Of a stretch of DNA of 64,000 bases, positions 34,319-42,710 are shown in pieces. A model generated the notes under the pieces. The model did not search any database and was not told the origin of the DNA. It saw only the letters and a program-made list of their open reading frames with translations. Made by a program: the position numbers and the translations under genes. This stretch comes from Flavobacterium aestivum (GTDB taxonomy: Bacteria; Bacteroidota; Bacteroidia; Flavobacteriales; Flavobacteriaceae). The stretch spans positions 2,480,001 through 2,544,000 of the forward strand of contig NZ_CP113977.2 in assembly GCF_026870175.2 (NCBI RefSeq). Reading direction: 5' to 3'. Every line of letters begins with the position of its first letter. Positions within the stretch are counted from its first letter, which is position 1.

Positions 34319-34460
34319 AAAATAAGTGCCGTAATTAAGTGTTACTTCGCTTTCGTCGCTCCGGGTCGGGAGTTCGAATCTCTCCATTTTTACGTAATGA
34401 TAAAAATGTAGCTCAGTGGTTAGAGCAGGATATGTCACTTTTTGACTATTGCCTTATTTT
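34319..34460 (+). ncRNA. Y RNA-like RNA 1, with permuted tRNA-like module
   Basis: Outer stem AAAATAAG (34319-34326) / CTTATTTT (34453-34460), bulged C 34452, UGCCGU box, inner stem AAGTG (34337-34341) / CACTT (34436-34440), then UUACUUCG. The insert folds as a tRNA with opened anticodon side. GGGTC variable loop, T-arm GGGAG-TTCGAAT-CTCTC (34368-34384), acceptor-like hairpin CATTTTTA (34385-34392) / TAAAAATG (34401-34408) closed by 8 nt, UA, D-arm GCTC-AGTGGTTA-GAGC (34411-34426), A26-like A and GGA (34428-34430) pairing with TCC (34360-34362). The T-arm precedes the D-arm. Confidence 0.8.
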
Positions 34461-34468
34461 AAAAATAA

Positions 34469-34604
34469 AAAAAGAATGTCGTAAATAAGAGTTACTTCGT
34501 CACCATTTAGGGGAGGAATAGCGAAGTTGTAAAATCAGCAAGGCTATCCAGTTCGACTCTGGCAAGACAAGCCCCGTTTCTCTTATTGCTTTTTACTTCT
34601 TTTT
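34469..34604 (+). ncRNA. Y RNA-like RNA 2, with tRNA-like module
   Basis: Outer stem AAAAAGAA (34469-34476) / TTCTTTTT (34597-34604), bulged C 34596, UGUCGU box, perfect inner stem AATAAGAG (34484-34491) / CTCTTATT (34580-34587), then UUACUUCG. The insert has a T-arm CCAG-TTCGACT-CTGG (34548-34562), a weaker D-like segment (TAGCGAAGTTGT..CAGC, 34519-34539) and GGGG/CCCC closing. Here the D-like part comes before the T-arm, unlike RNA 1. Confidence 0.75.
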
Positions 34605-34609
34605 AAAAC

Positions 34610-34679
34610 TGAAAAATGTCGTGAGCAAAGAGCTACTTCGTAAGGATTCAAATTACTCTTGCCAATTATCACTTTTTCA
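34610..34679 (+). ncRNA. Y RNA-like RNA 3 (short form)
   Basis: Outer stem TGAAAAA (34610-34616) / TTTTTCA (34673-34679), bulged C 34672, UGUCGU box, inner stem GC-A-AAGAG (34625-34632 with one bulged A) / CTCTTGC (34656-34662), then CUACUUCG. The insert is only about 16 nt and lacks the tRNA-like module. Confidence 0.72.
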
Positions 34680-34685
34680 AATTTA

Positions 34686-34770
34686 TAAGATGCCGTTTAT
34701 AAAGTGCTACTTCGTTGGTTGATTTATTAGGTTCGAGTCCTAAATTATCACTTATAAAATATTGCTCTTA
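34686..34770 (+). ncRNA. Y RNA-like RNA 4, with a T-arm
   Basis: Outer stem TAAGA (34686-34690) / TCTTA (34766-34770), bulged C 34765, UGCCGU box, inner stem TTAT-A-AAGTG (34697-34706, one bulged A) / CACTTATAA (34749-34757), then CUACUUCG. The insert has a perfect T-arm TTAGG-TTCGAGT-CCTAA (34727-34743) but no D-arm. Confidence 0.75.
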
Positions 34771-34772
34771 AA

Positions 34773-34842
34773 AAAGAGTGTCGTCAGGAAATGGTTCCTT
34801 CGTTCCAAAGAAATTTAAACCATTCCTAAACATTACCTCTTT
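34773..34842 (+). ncRNA. Y RNA-like RNA 5 (short form)
   Basis: Outer stem AAAGAG (34773-34778) / CTCTTT (34837-34842), bulged C 34836, UGUCGU box, inner stem GG-A-AATGGTT (34787-34796, one bulged A) / AACCATTCC (34818-34826), then CCUUCG. The stem sequence differs completely from the other copies while pairing is kept, which is covariation support. It ends 40 nt before rtcB. Confidence 0.75.
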
Positions 34843-34881
34843 AATTAAAAATAAAACAAATACTATTTAAAAATAGAAAAC

Positions 34882-36303
34882 ATGAATACACAAATCAACG
34901 GATTTGAATTATTAGAATTAGGATTTCCAGAAGGAAAAGCAATCGGAATTGCCTTAAAAATAAACAGTAAAAGACACGGATTTAAACGTGACGAAATGAT
35001 TACCAATTTTAAAAACGTACTGGAAGCTCCAGAAAATTATATAGACGATGCTATTTTCAATAAACTAGCGGTTTTCTTAATCGAAAAAGCGAATGAAAAA
35101 CCAGAAGATTTTATTGCTTTAAACCAAAGCCCGAATGCTTATTCAGCTTACGGTTTAGAACATATTGAAGACGGTGCCAGAAAGCAAATGGAAGTTGCCA
35201 TGAAATTGCCTGTTACCGTTGCCGGAGCTTTAATGCCGGATGCACATCAAGGTTATGGATTACCGATTGGTGGAGTTTTAGCCACTAAAAATGCTATTAT
35301 TCCCTACGGAGTTGGAGTCGATATTGGTTGTAGAATGGCATTGTCGGTTTATGATATTCCGGAAGATTTTTACTTTGAAAATGAAGCCAAATTCAAGAAA
35401 GAATTAATCGCGAATTCTATTTTTGGAGCAGGTCACGGTTTTCACGGTCAGTACAAATCAGATCATGCGGTTTTGGAGAATGAGACTTTTAATATGAATC
35501 CGTTTGTGAAGAATTTAAAAGATAAAGCCTGGTCGCAATTAGGTTCATCTGGAGGAGGAAACCATTTTGTGGAGTTCGGAATAATGGAATTTGCAAAAGA
35601 TGATGCTGTTTTGAATATCCCAAAAGGAAAATATGTTGCTTTATTAACGCATTCCGGTTCACGCGGAATGGGGGCAACCATTGCGGGACAGTATACCAAA
35701 ATTGCCAAAGATGTTTGTAAACTTCCGGATGTGGCTAAGAATTTAGCTTATCTGGATATGAACTCACAATTGGGTCAGGAATATTGGCTGGCGATGAATC
35801 TTGCGGGTGATTACGCTTCGGCTTGTCACGAGATTATCCATAAAAAAATGGAAAAAGCTTTGGGAGCTACAATTTTAGCTAGAGTTGAAAACCACCATAA
35901 TTTTGCTTGGAAAGAAATCTGGAACGGCGAAGAAGTAATCGTGCATAGAAAAGGAGCAACCCCAGCCGGAAAAGGCGTGATGGGAATCATTCCGGGAAGT
36001 ATGACCGCACCGGGATTCTTGGTGAGAGGAAAAGGTGAGGAGAACGCCATAAATTCGGCATCACATGGAGCAGGAAGACAAATGAGCAGAACTCAGGCTA
36101 TAAAAAACATTACGCAAACTGAGATGAAAACCATACTGAAAGATCATGGCGTTACGCTGATTGGTGCCGGACTTGACGAAGCGCCAATGGCTTATAAGGA
36201 TATCAATCTGGTGATGGAAGCACAACAGGATTTGGTAGACGTTGTAGCCAAGTTTACGCCGAAATTAGTGAGAATGGCTGATGATGGGAGTAGAGAAGAT
36301 TAG
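34882..36303 (+). CDS. rtcB: RNA-splicing ligase RtcB
   Basis: A 473-residue GTP/Mn-dependent RNA ligase joining 2',3'-cyclic phosphate or 3'-phosphate ends to 5'-OH ends. Metal and catalytic motifs are all present: MPDAHQGYGLPIGGVL, YGVGVDIGCRMAL (Cys about 150), SSGGGNHFVEFG, THSGSRGMG, VENHHNFAW (about 338) and the guanylylated His in ASHGAGRQMSR (about 395). It ends in the normal C-terminal MADDGS. It is encoded downstream of the Y RNAs and probably on their transcript, so processing of the array may control it. No RtcA cyclase is present nearby. Confidence 0.96.
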   Translation: MNTQINGFELLELGFPEGKAIGIALKINSKRHGFKRDEMITNFKNVLEAPENYIDDAIFNKLAVFLIEKANEKPEDFIALNQSPNAYSAYGLEHIEDGARKQMEVAMKLPVTVAGALMPDAHQGYGLPIGGVLATKNAIIPYGVGVDIGCRMALSVYDIPEDFYFENEAKFKKELIANSIFGAGHGFHGQYKSDHAVLENETFNMNPFVKNLKDKAWSQLGSSGGGNHFVEFGIMEFAKDDAVLNIPKGKYVALLTHSGSRGMGATIAGQYTKIAKDVCKLPDVAKNLAYLDMNSQLGQEYWLAMNLAGDYASACHEIIHKKMEKALGATILARVENHHNFAWKEIWNGEEVIVHRKGATPAGKGVMGIIPGSMTAPGFLVRGKGEENAINSASHGAGRQMSRTQAIKNITQTEMKTILKDHGVTLIGAGLDEAPMAYKDINLVMEAQQDLVDVVAKFTPKLVRMADDGSRED

Positions 36304-36309
36304 ATAGAA

Positions 36310-36600
36310 AAGAGAGATGTGAGAAGTAAGAAGCAAGATGTGAAATGTGAGATGAAAGATGTGAGAAGCAAGACTTTGGAGATTTTGTTTTAGCCGCAAA
36401 GATTACAAAGGTTTACGCATAATTCGCAAAGATTTGTTTCACGCAGATTTTACAGATTAAGCAGATTTTTTTAAATGATTTTAATTCTTATAATCTGTGG
36501 CTAAAAATAAAAACTTTGCGACTCTGCGAGATTAAAAGTGAAAATTTCACATCTTTCATCTCACATTTCACATTTCACATTTTCACATTTTACATTTTCA
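36310..36600. repeat. Large inverted repeat between rtcB and tatD
   Basis: A perfect 25-bp arm, GTGAAATGTGAGATGAAAGA then TGTGA (36340-36364), pairs with 36548-36572. The 183-nt loop has inner CGCAAAG (from 36385) / CTTTGCG (36514-36520) pairing and an AATCTG-rich part, similar in style to the repeat at 2427-2965. No ORF is inside. It fills most of the gap 36304-36685. Confidence 0.75.
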
Positions 36601-36602
36601 CA

Positions 36603-36658
36603 TTTTACATCTAACATTTTACATCTAACATTTTACATCTAACATTTTACATCTAACA
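36603..36658. repeat. Four perfect 14-bp tandem repeats
   Basis: TTTTACATCTAACA occurs four times head-to-tail (36603, 36617, 36631, 36645), with degenerate units on both sides. It directly precedes the tatD gene and could be prone to slippage. Confidence 0.9.
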
Positions 36659-36685
36659 TTTTCACATTTAACAAATTAAAAAACA

Positions 36686-37486
36686 ATGAAAAAATACATA
36701 GACATAGGAATTAATTTAACCAATAGACAATTCCAAAACGACATAGACGATGTTGTACAAGACGCTGTAGATGCCGATGTATCGCAAATGATACTAACCG
36801 GCACAAGTGTACGAAATAGTGAAGAATCTGCTAAAATTGCGAGGCAATACCCGGGTGTATTGTATGCGACAGCAGGGATTCACCCGCATGATGCGAAGAG
36901 CTACGATGCGCAGAGTATTTCGAAATTAAAGAATTTATTACAGCACAAACATGTAGTTGCTGTTGGCGAATGCGGACTCGATTTTGATCGTGATTTTTCG
37001 CCTCGAGATAAGCAGGAGGAATGTTATAAAGCCCAGTTAGAATTGGCAATAGAAGTCCAGAAGCCTTTGTTTTTGCACGAAAGAGCCGCTTTCAGCAGAT
37101 TTATGAGTATTACAAACGACTATCTGCCGAAATTGCCAAAAGCCGTAGTGCATTGTTTTACTGGAACTTTGCAGGAAGCCAAAACCTATCTTGATAACGG
37201 ATTTTATTTGGGTTTTACAGGAGCGATTTCTGACACGAGACGTTTTAGTTATTTAAAAGAAGTCATCCAGTACGTACCGCTCGAACGAATGATGATTGAA
37301 ACCGATGCGCCCTTTATGCTTCCTAAAAATGTCCCAAACAATCTTTTGAAAAAATACCACGAACGACGTTGCGAACCTGCTTTTCTGCCGTATGTAGCCG
37401 GAACGATTGCACAGTTTAAAGGTATTACTTTAGATAAAGTGGCAGAGGAAACGACCCAAAATGCAAAAAGCTTTTTTGGGATTTAG
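36686..37486 (+). CDS. tatD: TatD-family metal-dependent nuclease
   Basis: A 266-residue TIM-barrel metallohydrolase. Family motifs are present in order: DIGINLT (strand 1), TAGIHPHDAK (metal His pair), AVGECGLDFDRDF (Glu ligand), PLFLHERAA, VVHCFTG and IETDAPFMLP (Asp). TatD proteins are 3'-5' exonucleases on DNA and RNA. It is on the same strand as rtcB, separated by the inverted repeat, so it may or may not belong to the RNA-repair transcript. Confidence 0.92.
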   Translation: MKKYIDIGINLTNRQFQNDIDDVVQDAVDADVSQMILTGTSVRNSEESAKIARQYPGVLYATAGIHPHDAKSYDAQSISKLKNLLQHKHVVAVGECGLDFDRDFSPRDKQEECYKAQLELAIEVQKPLFLHERAAFSRFMSITNDYLPKLPKAVVHCFTGTLQEAKTYLDNGFYLGFTGAISDTRRFSYLKEVIQYVPLERMMIETDAPFMLPKNVPNNLLKKYHERRCEPAFLPYVAGTIAQFKGITLDKVAEETTQNAKSFFGI

Positions 37487-37689
37487 GTTAAAATTCGATT
37501 TATTTTTTGAACCATAAATTGTCAAATTACATATTGACTTTGTGGTTTATTTTTTGTTAATTTGAGAGATGAGGATACTTTGTTACTGGAAACCGTAAAA
37601 TTTAATTAGCTAAATGTCAATAAATTGGTAAGCTGGAAAAAGATGATGAGGAGTTGGATTTGTTTTTTAAAGGTAAAATTATAAAATGC

Positions 37690-40600
37690 ATGGAATATTC
37701 AATAGAACGAGTAACAGAAGCATATAATAAATTAAGAGCTTATATTTATTATGATTCTGGAGAATTATTATTACGAGAAAAGATAGTTGTTTTTGAAACA
37801 GGATTATCGAATGCACCTGATAATTTGTTTAAGGTTTATAAGAATAAAGATTATTTCAAATATATTAAAGATGAAGATGGGAATTTTATTCCTAATTATA
37901 AGGGAAAAATTACCTTAGAAATGAAACTTCAAGTGATAACTGATAGATTAAATAATTATCATCGTGAACCTGATTTTTTTGATAAGTTCATTAATGAAGT
38001 TGATGTGAAAATTTTTCCTAAAGTATTTGTCACAGATAATTTTTCAAATAAAATAGTATCAAATCAAAGGGTTAAGGAAAAATATTCTTTAGAAAAAGCA
38101 ACTGCTTTTATTGACACTTCAATAGAAATTCATATACTGTCTGTTTTATGGATTCTTAATCAAGGTGTTAAAATTGACTCTGATTTACTACCTGAATGCA
38201 TTGGTAATAGACTATTGTTAAATAAAAATAAGGACAGTGTTATAAAAGGAAGTTCATTATTTAAACCATATTTTAAGCAATATCAAAAATGGCGTGATGG
38301 CGCCGTTGAAATAGCTAAAGACTTATTGTCACAAAATAAAAATGCGCTTTTTCTAAACTTAGATATTAAAGATTATTTTTATTCTGTTAGAGTTGACATT
38401 GATAAATTTCCAATAGGAAATAGGAGACTAGGTGTTACAAGTAGACAATATAATTTAAATAAGATATTATTAAAAGTTCATAAAGATTACACATTAATTA
38501 TAACGGATAAATTTAAACTTCCATATGATTTTATTGATGAGGTAGTAGATGCAAAAGGAAATTTTAATAAAGTTATTTTGCCAATTGGTTTGCTTTCATC
38601 ATACGTTTTAGCAAATGATTATTTAAAAGAATTTGATAAAGTAATAATCGAAAAATTTAAACCTGCATATTATGGAAGATATGTTGATGATATATTACTT
38701 GTTTTGTCCGAACCAAATCCTTTAAGCTTTAGCCAGAAAAATTTCTTTTCAGATTTTAATTTTTCATTTAGTGATTACAAAAAGAAAATCAATGAAAATA
38801 AAAATAAATTTTATGATGTAAATTTTGATGAATCAAAACTATCACAAATTGAATTATATATCTTAAATAACTTTAATAAAATTGTAAGCCTCGTTGATAA
38901 TCCTTTTTACGACAAAAAAAATAACGAGGAATGTATTTGTGATGATACAATTGAAAGAATATTTAAAGTGAATGGTTATCCATCATTATTTTTTCAAAGT
39001 AGTAAAACTCTATTACATTATTTTGATAAAGATGAATCAAGTATAGTTATAGATAAGCTTAAAAAGGAACTGAAAGAAAAATCAAGTGAGTTTAGAGATA
39101 TGCCAAATGAACAAGATGATTCTAATAATTTTGAAGAAAGTGCCTATTATCTACAATATGATGGTACAGACGGGAAAATAAAAACTTTAAAAGATTATAA
39201 AGAAGATAGATTTGGATTGTCGGTTTATTTATCTCATAAAATAAATTTTGCTTTACGAAATCAAAAAATGATTTCTGAAGAAGAACAAGATAAAATAATA
39301 AAATTTTTTAGAGGAGAAAACTGTTTAGCATTATATAAATTGTGGGAAAAAATATTGACACTTTTATTAATTAATAATCAGCCTAAATATTATATGAACT
39401 TTCTATTTCATTGTATAGAGCAAATAGATAAGATAGAATCAAATCGTAAATATTCAGATATCATTGTTTCAAATTTAAAAGAAACAATGATTAATTATCT
39501 TTTTTGTGCTCATGAAGTTTCCCTATCTCTTAATTTGAATTTTTTAAATAGTAATATTGGAATTTCTAGAGAGTATGTGTTTAAATCGAATCACTTTAAA
39601 AATAATATTCACACAATGTTTTTCTCTAATTTGGATTTTATTAAGCCAAATTCATTAATAGCAAAGAGATATAGAAAAGCAAATATGATTAGACATCATT
39701 ATGTTGTAATTCCACTGTTAAATTATACAATACAAAGCAAGAAAAGCCATATTAATTTAGTTGATAAAAAACTTCATATTGAATCTTATAAAATAGATAA
39801 AAAATTGTTGAAAAATTCTCCAAGACCAATTAGGTTTTGGGAATGTTGCATTGCTTCTTCATTTCAGCAATTTTATAAATTTAGCCAAATAAAAAATTTA
39901 TGTGCTAACAATGAAGGATATATAGAAACAGAGATATTATTTGACATAGAGAAAATAGAGGAAGAATTTGTTTTTAATGATGAAACTCTTGAAAACGAAT
40001 TAGGTTATACAAAAATCAAACAAAATTATTTAGATATTGCTTTTGAGTTTTATATAGAAGGAAATCAAAATCACTCAAATGATTATGACGATTATGAAGA
40101 ATTGAAAAAGAAGTTTTATAATTTTTTTGATAATAAATTTGAAGTAGATAAAGAAAATACAATAAGAAAACCGAAAATATCCTTTGCAAATACTGAAATA
40201 TTAGAAGAAAATATTTTGAAAAGTATTTTGAGGAGTCCTAATTTAACTTCTGAAAGATATAATAAATTAGCTTTAATATTAAAAAAAGCTAGGGAAGAGA
40301 ATACTGATATTTTATTGTTTCCGGAATGTTTTGTTCCATTTAATTTATTATCAACTTTAGCTAGATATTCGTCAGATAATCAATCGTTGCTGGTTTCTGG
40401 TTTAGAACATCTCACAATAAATAAAACATCATTTAATTTTGTTGTTTCCATAATTCCAGTTGAAGTAAATGGAATAAAAGATGCAATTGTAGTGTTGAGA
40501 TTAAAGAAAAATTATTCACCAGGAGAAGAATTTTTGATTAATAAAAATCATTTGCTTGTACCAAAAAGCAAACAAGAAATTCAAATTACTAATTGGAGAA

Positions 40601-41007
40601 ATATATATTTTTCAGTTTGTTATTGTTTTGAAATGGCCAATATTACCCATAGAGAGCAATTGAAAAGTAAAATTGATCTATTGATAGCAATTGAATGGAA
40701 CAAGGATGTTCCTTATTTTTCAAATATCGTTGAATCATCGTCTAGAGATTTACATTGTTATGTTGCTCAAGTTAATACAAGTAATTTCGGTGATACAAGA
40801 CTTACTCAGCCTAAAGAAACTGCTATTAAAGATATATTGAGATTAAAAGGAGGTATAAATGATGTAATTTTAGTAGGTGAAATTGATATTAAAAAGCTAA
40901 GAGATTTTCAAAGAATAAAATCCTCAATAAACGAAAGTAAAGAGTTTAAGCCATTACCACCAGATTTTCTTTTAGAGCAGGTTATGAAAAGAATAAATAA
41001 TCGGTAG
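37690..41007 (+). CDS. drt1: Defence-associated reverse transcriptase DRT1 (UG1), RT-nitrilase fusion
   Basis: A 1105-residue fusion. The RT fingers-palm span about residues 130-400: motif A LNLDIKDYFYSV (about 220-232), motif B LPIGLLSSYVLANDYL and motif C YGRYVDDILLVL (YVDD about 330). A helical middle follows. The C-terminal ~270 residues are nitrilase-like with Glu in LLFPECFVP (about 878), Lys in LRLKKNY (about 938) and Cys in VCYCFEMAN (about 978). This pairing defines DRT type 1 in published surveys of anti-phage RTs. The ATG at 37690 was chosen over a TTG at 37654. The gene is AT-rich and stands alone, as a horizontally moved defence gene would. Confidence 0.88.
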   Translation: MEYSIERVTEAYNKLRAYIYYDSGELLLREKIVVFETGLSNAPDNLFKVYKNKDYFKYIKDEDGNFIPNYKGKITLEMKLQVITDRLNNYHREPDFFDKFINEVDVKIFPKVFVTDNFSNKIVSNQRVKEKYSLEKATAFIDTSIEIHILSVLWILNQGVKIDSDLLPECIGNRLLLNKNKDSVIKGSSLFKPYFKQYQKWRDGAVEIAKDLLSQNKNALFLNLDIKDYFYSVRVDIDKFPIGNRRLGVTSRQYNLNKILLKVHKDYTLIITDKFKLPYDFIDEVVDAKGNFNKVILPIGLLSSYVLANDYLKEFDKVIIEKFKPAYYGRYVDDILLVLSEPNPLSFSQKNFFSDFNFSFSDYKKKINENKNKFYDVNFDESKLSQIELYILNNFNKIVSLVDNPFYDKKNNEECICDDTIERIFKVNGYPSLFFQSSKTLLHYFDKDESSIVIDKLKKELKEKSSEFRDMPNEQDDSNNFEESAYYLQYDGTDGKIKTLKDYKEDRFGLSVYLSHKINFALRNQKMISEEEQDKIIKFFRGENCLALYKLWEKILTLLLINNQPKYYMNFLFHCIEQIDKIESNRKYSDIIVSNLKETMINYLFCAHEVSLSLNLNFLNSNIGISREYVFKSNHFKNNIHTMFFSNLDFIKPNSLIAKRYRKANMIRHHYVVIPLLNYTIQSKKSHINLVDKKLHIESYKIDKKLLKNSPRPIRFWECCIASSFQQFYKFSQIKNLCANNEGYIETEILFDIEKIEEEFVFNDETLENELGYTKIKQNYLDIAFEFYIEGNQNHSNDYDDYEELKKKFYNFFDNKFEVDKENTIRKPKISFANTEILEENILKSILRSPNLTSERYNKLALILKKAREENTDILLFPECFVPFNLLSTLARYSSDNQSLLVSGLEHLTINKTSFNFVVSIIPVEVNGIKDAIVVLRLKKNYSPGEEFLINKNHLLVPKSKQEIQITNWRNIYFSVCYCFEMANITHREQLKSKIDLLIAIEWNKDVPYFSNIVESSSRDLHCYVAQVNTSNFGDTRLTQPKETAIKDILRLKGGINDVILVGEIDIKKLRDFQRIKSSINESKEFKPLPPDFLLEQVMKRINNR

Positions 41008-41073
41008 TTAAAAATAAAATACCTATTCTTAGAATTTAAAAGATTGAAGCTATAATTCTAATAAACCAAAAAA

Positions 41074-41098
41074 AGCGCAAACCTTAAAAATTTGCGCT
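41074..41098. terminator. Terminator after drt1
   Basis: AGCGCAAA (41074-41081) and TTTGCGCT (41091-41098) with A/T-rich loop, between the convergent drt1 gene and the minus-strand regulator remnant. Confidence 0.8.
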
Positions 41099-41124
41099 AT
41101 TCAATTATATAAAGAAAAGAAATA

Positions 41125-41376
41125 CTACTTCCCTTTCAGCAATTTTTCTAAGTACTCAACTTTATCTTTTTCAGCTTGAACTAAATGTTCGTAAAGCTCA
41201 ACCACTTTATCAAGAGGATTGAATGTACAATGATTATTTGTGGTGTTTCCTTGAGCACCAGTATTAGCACTATTGTCATAAAAGGTATTAAAGAAATTAA
41301 AAACAGATTCTTCCGTAAAATTTTCAAGAGCTTCAACCGTAACACCAAGCTTTTGTTTTTGTATAACAATTTGGGT
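41125..41376 (-). pseudogene. C-terminal remnant of an XRE-type regulator
   Basis: The minus-strand frame from 41376 to the stop at 41125 has no start codon but reads LGVTVEALENFTEESVFNFF, then NNHCTFNPLDKVVELYEHLV and ends EKDKVEYLEKLLKGK. This is the C-terminal half (post-HTH helix plus coiled tail) of a class of Flavobacterium XRE regulators. The HTH half is missing. It begins directly after, and in frame with, the stop codon of the SWIM gene, so a deletion or insertion joined the two. Confidence 0.7.
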
Positions 41377-42705
41377 TTAAGAAATTGTCATCTTAACCGC
41401 TAGTATATGCTTGCAAATCCCTCGTTTGCCTTGATAGGCGGTAAACCAGTCACAGGTGCATCTTTGGGAATTGTTGTCAATAATAACTTTGTGCTGTACG
41501 CCGGAACCTTTTACTCTGGCTTCGATATAATTGGCTTTTCGGTCAAGGATTTCTATATCTTCATTATCAATTAGTTTCTTAGCATTTTTAAGCCTCGGAT
41601 TTAGAGATAGAATGCGTTCGGTTTTAAAAGGGAGTCGTCTGTAAAAATGCGCTTTTTCGCTTAAATCATAACCTAATAATCCCATTGACGATAAATTAGA
41701 AGTCAGATTGTCCATTGTTCCAAAATCGATATCATTTTCTATCGAGAGCATTGTTGGGTCAAACATTTCATTAGATTTCAGCAAGCTGTTTAATCCGTAA
41801 ACCCATTCTATTGGTAAGTCTTCGGTCATGGTTTCTAACACATTTCCTTCGCCGGAAAAACCTCGGTAGGAATCTGGAGAAAATGCCATGAGTAATTGCA
41901 TTTTTCCAAATTCGGCAACTATTGCACAGGTTTGCTTGTCTGAGGATTCGTGAATGTAAATTTTGTCTACAATTGCCAGAATGCCTTCCAGCAGTCTTAG
42001 TCTTTGTACCCCGCCAATTCTCACACTGTCATTTGTTGCCAAGGTAGAGAACATAAATTTTCCGGCTCTTTTGGTAATGTAAAAATCACCTTTTATATTT
42101 CCTTTCGGTAGACTTTGAAATAGCTGAATGGTCTGGATTTTATTCAATTCGAATTTCAGATCCATGTCGGCTAAATAAAGCTGTACGCTTGTTAAGCCTT
42201 TTATCCATCGCATGGGCAGTGTTACTTTTTTCTCAACCACTTTTGCTTTGCTTGTAATAACCTGAACATCCTGCTGACCAACGGCTAGTGTTACTTTTTC
42301 ATTTTTCTGGATAGCGTTTAAGGCATTCAGCATTGGGTCATTAAAATCGACATTTGTGGTTCCGTTGGCTATAAATTCTCCGTCTACGGCTTCCGGTTTC
42401 ATATCCAGTCTCACATAAACACCATTACAGGAAGAGAATCCTTCAAAACGCAATCTCTCTGATCCGGCAGAAACTATTGGATCACGAAGGCTTGGCGGAA
42501 TTGGTCCAAAACTCGAACGAACTACTTTTGCAATCGTGCTCCAGCATTTTGCCGTGACATAAGGATCAGTCAGACTTCCCCAGAAAAAACAGGGAATGTT
42601 ATTTACTTCTTCGATTTCTGTTTGATGGGCAAGAACCAGATTGTTGATTCCTTTGGTTTTGCTGTAAGTCGAGATCCCTTTGTAATTATATTCTAAATCG
42701 GTCAT
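41377..42705 (-). CDS. SWIM zinc-finger protein (YehQ-like)
   Basis: A 442-residue protein with a C-terminal SWIM motif (CTCDWFTAYQGKRGICKHIL, about 415-435, CxCx(n)CxH). The long N-terminal part is mainly beta/alpha without a recognisable enzyme. SWIM fingers bind DNA or protein. It is 5 bp downstream of a WGR-domain gene, an arrangement resembling E. coli yehI/yehQ (WGR and SWIM proteins), which there come with MoxR AAA and VWA genes that I do not see here. Its stop is followed in frame by the XRE remnant. Confidence 0.78.
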   Translation of the reverse strand: MTDLEYNYKGISTYSKTKGINNLVLAHQTEIEEVNNIPCFFWGSLTDPYVTAKCWSTIAKVVRSSFGPIPPSLRDPIVSAGSERLRFEGFSSCNGVYVRLDMKPEAVDGEFIANGTTNVDFNDPMLNALNAIQKNEKVTLAVGQQDVQVITSKAKVVEKKVTLPMRWIKGLTSVQLYLADMDLKFELNKIQTIQLFQSLPKGNIKGDFYITKRAGKFMFSTLATNDSVRIGGVQRLRLLEGILAIVDKIYIHESSDKQTCAIVAEFGKMQLLMAFSPDSYRGFSGEGNVLETMTEDLPIEWVYGLNSLLKSNEMFDPTMLSIENDIDFGTMDNLTSNLSSMGLLGYDLSEKAHFYRRLPFKTERILSLNPRLKNAKKLIDNEDIEILDRKANYIEARVKGSGVQHKVIIDNNSQRCTCDWFTAYQGKRGICKHILAVKMTIS

Positions 42706-42710
42706 TTTCT

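Noticed and set aside
34409..34427. A tRNA gene, because of GTAGCTCAGTGGTTAGAGC
   Set aside because: The D-arm is not followed by an anticodon arm and T-arm; the T-arm is upstream. The sequence fits the tRNA-like module of Y RNA 1 instead.
36603..36658. CRISPR array
   Set aside because: The 14-bp units are head-to-tail without spacers and no cas gene is present.
41181..41369. A 62-codon minus-strand frame and a 72-codon plus-strand frame near 41185
   Set aside because: Both are shadows of the regulator remnant, which is in another frame and has recognisable protein sequence.
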